Assembly: GCA_035910535.1 (NCBI GenBank)
Contig: JAMHXF010000090.1
Coordinates: 434,001-498,000 of the forward strand
Source: Archangium_A sp035910535
GTDB taxonomy: Bacteria > Myxococcota > Myxococcia > Myxococcales > Myxococcaceae
DNA: 64,000 nt
Direction of reading: 5' to 3'
Each line of letters opens with the position of its first letter. Within the stretch, counting starts at the first letter, position 1. The translations under genes were made by a program, and so were the position numbers. The notes under the pieces are model-generated. The model had not been told where the DNA came from. It did not search any database and saw only the letters and a program-made list of their open reading frames with translations. Below are positions 8,091 to 16,438 of the stretch, piece after piece.

Positions 8091-8138
8091 CGCGCAAACC
8101 CTGCGCGTTCCTTCACGAAATACGCTCGCGCGTGAGGG
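8091..8138. promoter_or_regulatory. Two inverted repeats between sco and act genes
   Basis: CGCGCA (8091-8096) pairs perfectly with TGCGCG (8102-8107) around a 5-base loop and is followed by TTCCTTC, which could act as a weak terminator for the cox-sco genes. A second imperfect repeat follows, CCTTCACG (8110-8117) with CGTGAGGG (8131-8138), then the AT-rich GAAATAAAAG. The 145-base gap at 8059-8203 is the only sizeable break in the respiratory cluster, so an internal promoter for actA-F is likely here. Confidence 0.35.
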
Positions 8139-8203
8139 AAATAAAAGTTGTTCAGCCAGAGCGATTTCGGTACGTGCCGCACCCTCAATAGAGGTCGACC
8201 CAC

Positions 8204-8923
8204 ATGGCTCAGATTTTCCCCCGGTGGAGCAACCAGACCCCCCGGCTCATCACGCTCGGAGCCCTCGTGGGCCTCAGCGCGACTGTCTTCGCTCTCTATT
8301 GGTGGGCGTCGCCCTACCACACCGACGTCGGCTACGCGCCGAAGCAGCCGGTGCCGTACAGCCACGCGCTGCACGCCGGCGAGCTGAAGATGGACTGTCG
8401 CTATTGCCATGTGGGCGTCGAGCAGGGCCCGCACGCCGGCGTGCCGCCGACGCAGACGTGCATGAACTGCCACAAGCAGGTCAAGCCCGAGAGCGAGAAC
8501 CTCAAGCTGGTGCGCGAGTCGTGGACGACTGACAAGAGCATCGAGTGGGTGCGCATTCACAAGCTGCCCGACTACGCGTACTTCAACCACTCGGCGCACA
8601 TGGGCGTCGGCGTGGGTGACAAGCGCGCCGCCATCGGCTGCGAGACGTGCCACGGCCGCATCGACACGATGGAGGTCGTCCGCCAGGTGCAGCCGCTGTC
8701 GATGAGCTGGTGCATCGACTGCCACAGCAACCCGGGCCCCAACCTGCGCCCCGTCGAGAACATCACCACCATGGGCTGGTCGGCCGACATGGCGTGGCAG
8801 GAGCAGCAGAAGCAGATCGCCGCGACGCTGAACCCGCCGGGCTCGCTGTCGGGTGCGCAGAAGTTCGTCGACGGCCACATGCAGACCTACGCGACCGCCG
8901 GCTGCTCTGGCTGCCACCGCTAA
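8204..8923 (+). CDS. actA: Alternative complex III pentaheme cytochrome ActA
   Basis: This is 239 residues. One N-terminal membrane helix (about 16-35) anchors a periplasmic cytochrome with five CxxCH motifs: CRYCH (C65), CMNCH (C86), CETCH (C146), CIDCH (C170) and CSGCH (C234). Five hemes and a single anchor are the hallmark of ActA, the electron exit module of the quinol:cytochrome c/HiPIP oxidoreductase known as alternative complex III. It starts the act gene set, whose order actABCDEF is complete here. Confidence 0.95.
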   Translation: MAQIFPRWSNQTPRLITLGALVGLSATVFALYWWASPYHTDVGYAPKQPVPYSHALHAGELKMDCRYCHVGVEQGPHAGVPPTQTCMNCHKQVKPESENLKLVRESWTTDKSIEWVRIHKLPDYAYFNHSAHMGVGVGDKRAAIGCETCHGRIDTMEVVRQVQPLSMSWCIDCHSNPGPNLRPVENITTMGWSADMAWQEQQKQIAATLNPPGSLSGAQKFVDGHMQTYATAGCSGCHR

Positions 8924-8951
8924 TCAAGCTCCACAGGGAACGAGAGAAATC

Positions 8952-11900
8952 ATGAAGAAGGATCCCTACGCTCCGATCCGCGACTCGATGACTGAAGCGC
9001 CCGAGTACTGGCGCTCCGTCGAGCACAAGAACGCCGACGACTCCGTCATCAAGAGTTACGACGCAGAGTTCAGCAACGGCATCACGATGCCCGGTGGCTA
9101 CAACCGCCGCGACGCGCTGAAGATCGCCGGCGCCTCCATCGCGCTCGGCTCGCTGGCCGGTTGTGAGAAGGTTCGCCGCGACCCCGACGAGATCCTCCCG
9201 TTCGTGCGCCAGCCCGAGCAGTACGTGCCGGGCAACAAGCTGATGTACGCGACGGCCATGCAGCGCTCCGATGGCGCCGTCGGGTTGCTCGCCGAAGCCA
9301 ACGAAGGCCGCCCCACCAAGCTCGAAGGCAACCCGGCGCACGGCGCGTCGTTGGGTGCGTCTGACGCGTGGTCGCAGGCCGAGGTGCTCAAGCTGTACGA
9401 CCCGCAGCGCGCGCGCAGCCCGCTCAAGGCCGGCACCGCCGCCAAGTGGGAAGAATGGGACACGTTCGCGAAGGAACACTTCGGCAAGCTGCAGGCCGCG
9501 CAGGGCGCCGGGCTGGCCTTCCTCGTCGAAGAAGACATGGGCCCCACGTTCGAGCGCCTGCTGGCGAAGCTGCCGCAGGCGAAGGTCGTGCGCTTCGACC
9601 CGCTCGCGCCTGATCACGCGATCACGGGCGCGCAGCTCGCGTTCGGCCCCGGTGCGCGCGCGCACTACAACGTCTCGAAGTCGAAGGTCATCTTCTCGCT
9701 CGACTCCGACTTCTTGTCGGGCGGCCCGGAGCACCTCGCGCACGCGCGGGCGTTCGGCCAGTCGCGCGCGGTGCACACCACCGCCGACGTCGAGAAGATG
9801 ATCCGCCTCTACGCGGCCGAGGGTGTCTTCTCGACCGTCGGCAGCAACGCTGATCACCGTGTGCGCATCACCTCGGGCGAGGGCATCAACGTGCTCAAGG
9901 CGCTCGCGGGCGCGCTGGGGCTGGGCGAGCTGGCCGCCGGTGGTGGCGCGCTCAACGACGCGCAGCAGAAGTTCGTCGCCGGCCTCGCCAAAGACCTCGC
10001 GGCCCACAAGGGCACGGGCATCATCTTCGTCGGTGAGCGTCAGCCGCCTGCGGTGCACGCGCTGGCTCACGCCATCGACGCGGCGCTCGGCAACGTCGGC
10101 TCGACGGTCTCGGTCAGCTTCTCCGACGCGCGGGTCGCGCGCCTGGGCCAGGCTGCGCAGCTCGAGGCGTTGATCAAGGCGATGGGCACCGAGGTGACGA
10201 CGCTCGTCGCCTTCGAGGCCAACCCCTTCTACAGCGCGCCCGCCGCGTTCAAGTTCGCCGAGGCCGCCGCGAAGGTGACCTTCATTCACGCCGGGGTGTT
10301 GCCCGAAGAGACGGGCGTCAAGGCGAACTGGCACCTGCCCACCGCGCACTTCCTCGAGGCGTGGGGCGATGCGACGGCGTGGAGCGGCATCGCGTCGCTC
10401 GTGCAGCCCATCATTCTCCCGTTGCACGGTGGCCGCCCCGGCATCTCGCTGCTCGCGCAGTTGGTCGGCGAGCCCGAGACGAGCGACAAGAAGCTCGTCG
10501 AGGCCACGTGGGTCGGCAAGGGCATCGCCGACACGCGCGCGTGGCGCAAGGCGCTGCACGACGGCACCATTTCGGGCACCGGCCGCAGCGCGGGCGCGGC
10601 CGAGGTGAAGACGGCCGACATCACGGCGGCGCTCGGCAACGTGAAGGCCACCACCGCGAACAAAGACGCGCTGGAGTTCATCGCCTTCGACGGTCACCTC
10701 AAAGACGGGCGCCTCTCGAACGTGTCGTGGCTCATGGAGATGCCCGACTCGATGTCGAAGCTGTGTTGGGACAACGCGCTGCTCGTCTCGCCGGCGCTCG
10801 CCAAAGAGCTCGGCATCACCAGCTCGGTGCAGAAGAACAACTACACGTCTGACATCGTCGAGATTTCGGTCGACGGGCGCAGCGTGAAGGCGCCGACCTT
10901 CGTGTTGCCCGGCATCGGCCAGTACTCGGTGGTGATGGCGCGCGGCTTCGGCCGCACGTGGGGTGACGTCGCCACCAACGTCGGCGTCAGCGCGACGGCG
11001 GTGCTCGGCACCACCGGCACCGTGGTGCAGGGCGTGAAGCTCACCAAGACCGGCGAGCAGACCAACCTGTGCTCCACGCAGGACCACTTCGGTGTTCCCG
11101 GCAACGTGGTGCGCGAGCTGACCTTCGCCGAGCAGTCGGCGGAGCCCGCCGGCGCCGCGTCGCGCCACATCGGCCTCGAGCCCCGCCCGCTCTTCCGCAG
11201 CGCGACCGCGAAGCAGTACGCGGCCGACGGCGGCAAGTTCGCGCGTGAAGGCGACGTGCCGGCGAACCTGGTGCAGCTCGGCACGCCGAAGAACAAGCCG
11301 GCCAAGCTCATTCAGCCCACCACTGAAATCACGTACGAAGGCCAGCAGTGGGGCATGGTCATCGACCTGTCGGCGTGCCTCGGCTGCAACGCGTGCTCGG
11401 TGGCCTGCATCGCTGAGAACAACATTCCGGTGGTCGGCCGCGACCAGGTGATGCTCGGCCGCGAAATGCACTGGATCCGCATCGACCGGTACTTCTCGGG
11501 CGACGTCGACCAGCCGCGGGCCATTCACCAGCCGCTGACGTGCATGCACTGCGAGAACGCGCCGTGCGAGCCCGTGTGCCCGGTGTCGGCGACGGTGCAC
11601 GACGAAGAAGGCCTCAACTCGATGGCCTACAACCGCTGCATCGGCACGCGTTACTGCGCGAACAACTGCCCGTACAAGGTGCGCCGGTACAACTACCTCG
11701 ACTTCACGCACACCGGCGACTTCATGGTCGAGAAGGGCCAGCCGTGGCCGTTCAAGGGCGAGAAGGACATGGACTGGAAGGAGCGCATGAAGACGCTCAA
11801 GCTCCAGCGCAACCCGGACGTCACCGTTCGCTACCGCGGCGTGATGGAAAAATGCACGTTCTGCACCCAGCGCATCGAGGAGGCGAAGATCGCCGCCAAG

Positions 11901-12128
11901 CGCGCCGGGCAAGACCGCAAGAAGCTGCCTGACGGCGCCGTGACGCCCGCGTGCGCGCAGGCGTGTGCGACGCAGGCCATCACCTTCGGCAACATCAACG
12001 ATCTCGAGTCGCGCGTCGCCAAGCTCAAACAGAGCGAGCGCAACTACGAGCTCTTGCAGGAACTCAACGTTCGCCCGCGCACGACGTACCTCGCGCGCGT
12101 GCGTAACGAGAACGAGGAGCTCGCGTAA
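8952..12128 (+). CDS. actB: Alternative complex III iron-sulfur subunit ActB
   Basis: This is 1058 residues. A twin-arginine motif (R52, R53 in NRRDALKIAG) leads to a lipobox LAGC (C71), so the subunit is exported by Tat and probably lipidated. Residues of about 75-790 resemble the molybdopterin oxidoreductase fold, which in ActB carries no molybdenum. From C809 on there is a four-cluster ferredoxin-like domain: CLGCNACSVAC, CMHCENAPCEPVCP, CIGTRYCANNCP and CTFC with a distal CAQAC. It wires quinol oxidation in ActC/ActF to the hemes. The ATG at 8952 is preceded by GAGA. Confidence 0.95.
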   Translation: MKKDPYAPIRDSMTEAPEYWRSVEHKNADDSVIKSYDAEFSNGITMPGGYNRRDALKIAGASIALGSLAGCEKVRRDPDEILPFVRQPEQYVPGNKLMYATAMQRSDGAVGLLAEANEGRPTKLEGNPAHGASLGASDAWSQAEVLKLYDPQRARSPLKAGTAAKWEEWDTFAKEHFGKLQAAQGAGLAFLVEEDMGPTFERLLAKLPQAKVVRFDPLAPDHAITGAQLAFGPGARAHYNVSKSKVIFSLDSDFLSGGPEHLAHARAFGQSRAVHTTADVEKMIRLYAAEGVFSTVGSNADHRVRITSGEGINVLKALAGALGLGELAAGGGALNDAQQKFVAGLAKDLAAHKGTGIIFVGERQPPAVHALAHAIDAALGNVGSTVSVSFSDARVARLGQAAQLEALIKAMGTEVTTLVAFEANPFYSAPAAFKFAEAAAKVTFIHAGVLPEETGVKANWHLPTAHFLEAWGDATAWSGIASLVQPIILPLHGGRPGISLLAQLVGEPETSDKKLVEATWVGKGIADTRAWRKALHDGTISGTGRSAGAAEVKTADITAALGNVKATTANKDALEFIAFDGHLKDGRLSNVSWLMEMPDSMSKLCWDNALLVSPALAKELGITSSVQKNNYTSDIVEISVDGRSVKAPTFVLPGIGQYSVVMARGFGRTWGDVATNVGVSATAVLGTTGTVVQGVKLTKTGEQTNLCSTQDHFGVPGNVVRELTFAEQSAEPAGAASRHIGLEPRPLFRSATAKQYAADGGKFAREGDVPANLVQLGTPKNKPAKLIQPTTEITYEGQQWGMVIDLSACLGCNACSVACIAENNIPVVGRDQVMLGREMHWIRIDRYFSGDVDQPRAIHQPLTCMHCENAPCEPVCPVSATVHDEEGLNSMAYNRCIGTRYCANNCPYKVRRYNYLDFTHTGDFMVEKGQPWPFKGEKDMDWKERMKTLKLQRNPDVTVRYRGVMEKCTFCTQRIEEAKIAAKRAGQDRKKLPDGAVTPACAQACATQAITFGNINDLESRVAKLKQSERNYELLQELNVRPRTTYLARVRNENEELA

Positions 12129-12130
12129 TC

Positions 12131-13615
12131 ATGGCCACCTCCACCGCCGAATCCGTCGTGTTGCCTGACGACATTCACACCCGAGGCGACGTCGTTCTTC
12201 CCGACGTCGTCGAAGGGCGCGAAGCACTTGTTCGCGGACCGCACGACTTTCACGCCGTCACCGAGATGGTGTGCAAGGTCAACGAAGCGCCCATCAAAGA
12301 CACGCCCAAGCCGCTCCTGTTCGGCATCGCGCTCGCGGGTGCCGTGCTCACCATGTTCGGTGGCTACATCGGCTACCTGCTGTGGGAAGGCCCCGGCATC
12401 TGGGGCAACAACAACCCCGTCGGCTGGGCGTGGGACATCGTCAACTTCGTGTTCTGGGTCGGCATCGGCCACGCAGGCACGCTGATCAGCGCGATTCTGT
12501 ACCTGTTCCGGCAGAAGTGGCGCACGTCCATCAACCGCTACGCCGAGGCCATGACCATCTTCGCGGTCATCGCGGCGTCGTCCTGCGTCGCGCTGCACAC
12601 CGGCCGCGTGTGGATGGACTACTACCTCTTCCCCATTCCCAACCAGATGGGCCTGTGGCCGAACTTCCGTTCGCCGCTCGAGTGGGACGTGTTCGCCGTC
12701 AACACGTACTTCCTCGTCTCGCTGCTCTTCTGGTTCACGGGGCTCGTGCCCGACTTCGCGACGCTGCGTGACCGCGCGACGGTGCGCTGGCGTCAGGTGT
12801 TCTACGGCGCGCTGTCGCTGGGCTGGCGTGGCTCACACCGCCACTGGATCACCTACGAAAAGGCGTACCAGATTCTCGCGGCCTTCTCGGCGCCGCTGGT
12901 GCTCTCGGTGCACACCATCGTTTCGTTCGACTTCGCCGTCTCGCAGCTGCCCGGCTGGCACGCGACCATCTTCCCTCCGTACTTCGTGGCCGGCGCCGTC
13001 TTCTCGGGCTTCGCCATGGTGCAGACGCTGATGATCCCCGCGCGCAAGTACCTGGGCCTCAAGGACCTGGTCACGGCGAAGCACATCGAGAACATCAACA
13101 AGATCATCCTCGTGACGGGCAGCCTCGTTGGCTACGCGTACGCGATGGAGATCTTCGTCGCCTTCTATTCAGGCAATGACTACGAGGGCTTCACCTTCTT
13201 GAACCGTACGTCGGGCCCCTACTGGTGGGCGTACTGGATCATGGTGAGCTGCAACGTCATCACGCCGCAGCTCTTCTGGTTCCGGAAGATCCGCACGTCG
13301 CCAGCCTGGAGCTGGGGCCTCGCGTTCTTCGTGAACATCGGCATGTGGTTCGAGCGCTTCGTCATCACCGTGACGTCGCTCCACCGCGACGCGCTGGTCT
13401 CGAGCTGGGACTACTTCGTGCCCGTGACCGAGGTCTTCTACCTGCTGGGCACCTTCGGCCTGTTCTTCACGCTGTTCCTCCTCTTCATTCGCTTCTTCCC
13501 CGTCATCGCGATGGCTGAGGTGAAGTCGGTGATGCCGCAGGCCAACCCGCACTGGGAAGGCTACGAGCACGGAGAGCACCACGCGCCGGCTACCGCCGCC
13601 GCCGGGGGCCACTGA
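12131..13615 (+). CDS. actC: Alternative complex III membrane subunit ActC (NrfD-like)
   Basis: This is 494 residues with about ten transmembrane helices of the NrfD/PsrC quinol-binding family. Typical segments are GIGHAGTLISAILYLFRQKWR and the conserved FEASCVALHTGR-like AASSCVALHTGRVWMDY. It lies 2 bases after actB, and the C terminus carries a His-rich EHGEHHAP segment. ActC is the main quinol site of alternative complex III and is thought to contribute to proton translocation. Length and order fit the family. Confidence 0.94.
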   Translation: MATSTAESVVLPDDIHTRGDVVLPDVVEGREALVRGPHDFHAVTEMVCKVNEAPIKDTPKPLLFGIALAGAVLTMFGGYIGYLLWEGPGIWGNNNPVGWAWDIVNFVFWVGIGHAGTLISAILYLFRQKWRTSINRYAEAMTIFAVIAASSCVALHTGRVWMDYYLFPIPNQMGLWPNFRSPLEWDVFAVNTYFLVSLLFWFTGLVPDFATLRDRATVRWRQVFYGALSLGWRGSHRHWITYEKAYQILAAFSAPLVLSVHTIVSFDFAVSQLPGWHATIFPPYFVAGAVFSGFAMVQTLMIPARKYLGLKDLVTAKHIENINKIILVTGSLVGYAYAMEIFVAFYSGNDYEGFTFLNRTSGPYWWAYWIMVSCNVITPQLFWFRKIRTSPAWSWGLAFFVNIGMWFERFVITVTSLHRDALVSSWDYFVPVTEVFYLLGTFGLFFTLFLLFIRFFPVIAMAEVKSVMPQANPHWEGYEHGEHHAPATAAAGGH

Positions 13616-13618
13616 ATC

Positions 13619-14155
13619 ATGAGCGACACGAAACTCTGGGGTGTGCTCGCGCAGTACGAGAACCCGCACGCGGTCTACAAAGCGTGCGAGCAGGTGCGCG
13701 ACGCCGGTTACGAGCAATGGGACGCCTGCACGCCGTTCCCGGTGCACGGTCTCGAGAAGGCCATGGGCGCGCCGGCCTCGAAGCTGCCGTGGATCGTCTT
13801 GAGCTGCGGCCTGGCCGGGTCGACGTTCATGCTGTTCTTCGAGTCGTGGGCCATGGGCTCGGCGTACCCGATGATCGTCGGCGGCAAGCCGTTGTTCTCG
13901 CTGCCCGCGTTCGTGCCCGTCTGGTACGAGTTCACGGTTCTCTCGAGCTGCGTCGCTGCGTTTCTCGCGAACTGGCTGCTCAACGGGCTGCCGCGACCGC
14001 ATCACCCCGCGTTCGCGAGCAAGGCCTTCGAGCGCGTCACTGACGACAAGTTTTTCATCATGATCGAAGCGACGGACCCCAGGTTCGACCTCGAGAAGAC
14101 CAAGGCCCTGCTCAGCCAGGCCGGTGCGACGCAGGTCGAGGAGCTCGAGCCGTGA
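13619..14155 (+). CDS. actD: Alternative complex III subunit ActD (DUF3341)
   Basis: This is 178 residues. The N-terminal LWGVLAQYENPHAVYKACE and the TPFPVHGLEKAMG motif are typical of DUF3341/ActD. Two transmembrane helices follow (about 56-80 and 98-122), then a soluble tail with FFIMIEATDPRFD. ActD is a peripheral/membrane structural subunit on the cytoplasmic side of alternative complex III. Its TGA overlaps the GTG start of actE. Confidence 0.93.
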   Translation: MSDTKLWGVLAQYENPHAVYKACEQVRDAGYEQWDACTPFPVHGLEKAMGAPASKLPWIVLSCGLAGSTFMLFFESWAMGSAYPMIVGGKPLFSLPAFVPVWYEFTVLSSCVAAFLANWLLNGLPRPHHPAFASKAFERVTDDKFFIMIEATDPRFDLEKTKALLSQAGATQVEELEP

Positions 14156-15090
14156 AGACGACCTTCAAACTCGCCGCGTTCAGCGCGGTGTTTGCGCTGA
14201 CGGGTTGCCGCGGTTGGGAAACCGAAGAGCGCCCCGTTCACCTCATCAAGAACATGGACACCCAGGAGAAGGGCAAGGCGTACCGCCGCGACACTTCTGG
14301 GCTGTTCGCCGACGGCCGCATGATGCGCGCGCCTGTCGAGGGCACGGTGGCGCAGGGCCAGCTGGGTGAAGACCTGCTGTGGGAAGAGGGCCTCGGCGAA
14401 GACGGCCAGCCCACGAAGGAGTTCCCCGCGACCGTGAAGGGTGAAGAGGCGGTCGAAGAGCAGGCCGCGCGCGGCCAGAACCGGTACCAGATCTACTGCG
14501 CGCCGTGCCACGGCTCGGCGCTCGACGGCAAAGGCCCGGTCGCGGGCCCGGCGCTCGACGGTGGCCCGCGCCTGACGCTGCCGCCGCCTGACCTGCACCA
14601 GGAGCGCATCGCCAAAGACATGGTCGTCGGGAAGATCTACTCGGCCATTCGCAACGGCGTGAACGACGGCAACATGCCCAGCTACGCGGCGCAGATCCCC
14701 GTCGCCGACCGCTGGGCCATCGTCATGTATTTGAAGCAGGCGCAGCTCAAGAAGGGCTCTGCTGATCAGCTCGAGCCCGGTGGCGCGGCGCCTGTCATCG
14801 TGACCGAGGCGAGCGTCGAGGCTGGCGAGAAGCTCTACAAGGCCAAGGGTTGCAACGCGTGTCACTCCATTGACGGGTCGAAGATCGTCGGTCCGACGTT
14901 CAAGGCCCTGTGGGGCAAGACCGAAAAGACGAGCGGCGGCGAAGTGACCGTCGACCTCGCCTACGTGTCTGAGTCCATCCTCAACCCGATGGCGAAGATC
15001 ACCGAAGGCTACCCGCCTGCGATGCCGCCGCAGCAGCTCAGCGAGCTCGAGATCAAGAGCGTCGCGCTGTTCATCGAGTCTTTGAAGTGA
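14152..15090 (+). CDS. actE: Alternative complex III cytochrome ActE, diheme form
   Basis: This is 312 residues with a GTG start overlapping the actD stop. An N-terminal signal with a lipobox-like LTGC suggests a lipoprotein. Two class I cytochrome c domains are present: CAPCH (C116, C119, H120) with a later GNMPSY Met, and CNACH (C234, C237, H238) with an AMPPQQL Met. ActE is monoheme in the characterised complexes, so the second domain is an addition. As the CoxB here lacks the fused heme domain of caa3 enzymes, the extra ActE domain may take that place as a bridge to the oxidase. Confidence 0.9.
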   Translation: MKTTFKLAAFSAVFALTGCRGWETEERPVHLIKNMDTQEKGKAYRRDTSGLFADGRMMRAPVEGTVAQGQLGEDLLWEEGLGEDGQPTKEFPATVKGEEAVEEQAARGQNRYQIYCAPCHGSALDGKGPVAGPALDGGPRLTLPPPDLHQERIAKDMVVGKIYSAIRNGVNDGNMPSYAAQIPVADRWAIVMYLKQAQLKKGSADQLEPGGAAPVIVTEASVEAGEKLYKAKGCNACHSIDGSKIVGPTFKALWGKTEKTSGGEVTVDLAYVSESILNPMAKITEGYPPAMPPQQLSELEIKSVALFIESLK

Positions 15091-15098
15091 GGCGCTAA

Positions 15099-16331
15099 GT
15101 GAGCCACGCAGAAATCAAGAAGCCGGAAGACATTGTGGTGCCGCCGTCGAGCTTCCTCGGGAAGCTGCCGATGCTGGGCGGCATTCTCGCGGTGGCGGGC
15201 CTCGGCGCGACGCTGGGTTCGGCCTTCGGCGAGCACAAGGCCCGCGCGATGTTCAGCTACCTGTGGGCCTACGAGGCGGCGTTGGCGCTGCCGCTGGGCG
15301 CGCTGGGTTGGGTGCTCATCGCTCACACCGTGCGCGGCGGCTGGGACGTCGTGGTGCGCCGCATCGCCGAGAACATGGTCGGCACGCTGCCGGTGTTCGC
15401 GTTGCTGTGGCTGCCCATTGGCCTCATCGGCTTCCACGAGCTGTTCCCGTGGAGTCACGAGACCGACGCGATCCTCGAGAAGAAGCGCTGGTTCCTCTCG
15501 ACGGGCTTCTGGTACGCGCGCGCGGTCCTGTACCTCGTGGTGTGGAGCGGCCTGGGCTTCTTCATCTGGAAGACCTCGGTGAAGCAGGACTCGATGACCG
15601 ACAAGGCGGAGATCGCGCGCCTCGTGCACGTGACCCGCAAGGTCGCGGCGGGCGGCATCTTCCTCTACGGCCTGACGTTGTCGTTCGCGGCGGTCGACTG
15701 GCTCATGTCGCTGCAGCCGCACTGGTACTCGACGATTTTCGGCGTGTACTACTTCGCCGCGTCGATTCTGGCGTTCTTCGCGTTCTTGATTCTGGCGTCG
15801 ATGGCGCTGCAGTCGGCGGGCGTGCTGAAGACGGCGATTACGACCGAGCACTTCCACGACATGGGCAAGCTGATGTTCGGCTACACCATTTTCTGGGCGT
15901 ACATCGCGTTCAGCCAGTTCGTGCTCATCTGGTACGCGAACATGCCGGAAGAGACCGAGTTCTTCCTCGTGCGCCTCGAAGGTGGCTGGCAGTACATCTC
16001 GTACGGGTTGCCGGTGCTGCACTTCTTCGTGCCGTTCCTCTTCCTGCTCTCGCGGCAGATCAAACGAAACCGCACGCTGCTCGCGGTCGGCGCCATCTGG
16101 ACGCTCGTGCTGCACCTGGTCGACATCTACTGGTTGGTGATGCCGAACTATGGCGCGCACGGTGAAGGTCACCACGAGCCGCACGTCTCGTTCAGCTACC
16201 TCGACTTCACGGCGCTCATCGGCGTGTTCGGTGTGTACCTGGCGGTGTTCGGGTTGCTGGTGAACCGCAACAAGGCGGTCGCCATCAACGATCCGCGCCT
16301 CGAAGAGTCGCTGGCGCACGAGAACTACTGA
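15099..16331 (+). CDS. actF: Alternative complex III membrane subunit ActF
   Basis: This is 410 residues from a GTG start, with about ten transmembrane helices. ActF is a shorter ActC/NrfD paralog. Matching segments are LWLPIGLIGFHELFPWSH, AAVDWLMSLQPHWYSTIFGVYYFAAS and FWAYIAFSQFVLIWYANMPEET, the last strongly diagnostic. A His-rich loop HGEGHHEPH lies near the C terminus. ActF closes the act operon and is followed by a terminator. It probably helps bind quinol or move protons with ActC. Confidence 0.94.
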   Translation: MSHAEIKKPEDIVVPPSSFLGKLPMLGGILAVAGLGATLGSAFGEHKARAMFSYLWAYEAALALPLGALGWVLIAHTVRGGWDVVVRRIAENMVGTLPVFALLWLPIGLIGFHELFPWSHETDAILEKKRWFLSTGFWYARAVLYLVVWSGLGFFIWKTSVKQDSMTDKAEIARLVHVTRKVAAGGIFLYGLTLSFAAVDWLMSLQPHWYSTIFGVYYFAASILAFFAFLILASMALQSAGVLKTAITTEHFHDMGKLMFGYTIFWAYIAFSQFVLIWYANMPEETEFFLVRLEGGWQYISYGLPVLHFFVPFLFLLSRQIKRNRTLLAVGAIWTLVLHLVDIYWLVMPNYGAHGEGHHEPHVSFSYLDFTALIGVFGVYLAVFGLLVNRNKAVAINDPRLEESLAHENY

Positions 16332-16356
16332 GTTCTTTCGCTGCGTGAAGTCTTCC

Positions 16357-16395
16357 GGCCTCCGGTGCCTTTGGCGTCGGGGGCCGTGCTGTTTT
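16357..16395 (+). terminator. Intrinsic terminator after actF
   Basis: GGCCTCCG (16357-16364) pairs with CGGGGGCC (16378-16385), with one G-U wobble, and is followed by GTGCTGTTTT. It lies 26 bases after the actF stop, where the respiratory cluster ends. Confidence 0.55.
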
Positions 16396-16438
16396 CTGCC
16401 TCGTGGTTATAGACGGCTCCCACCTTCAGGAGAGCGTC

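Noticed and set aside
8763..11912. Very long open frame on the minus strand opposite actB
   Set aside because: It is a mirror of the GC-biased actB codons: Arg/Ala/Val/His-rich translation without motifs, fully inside a well-supported gene.
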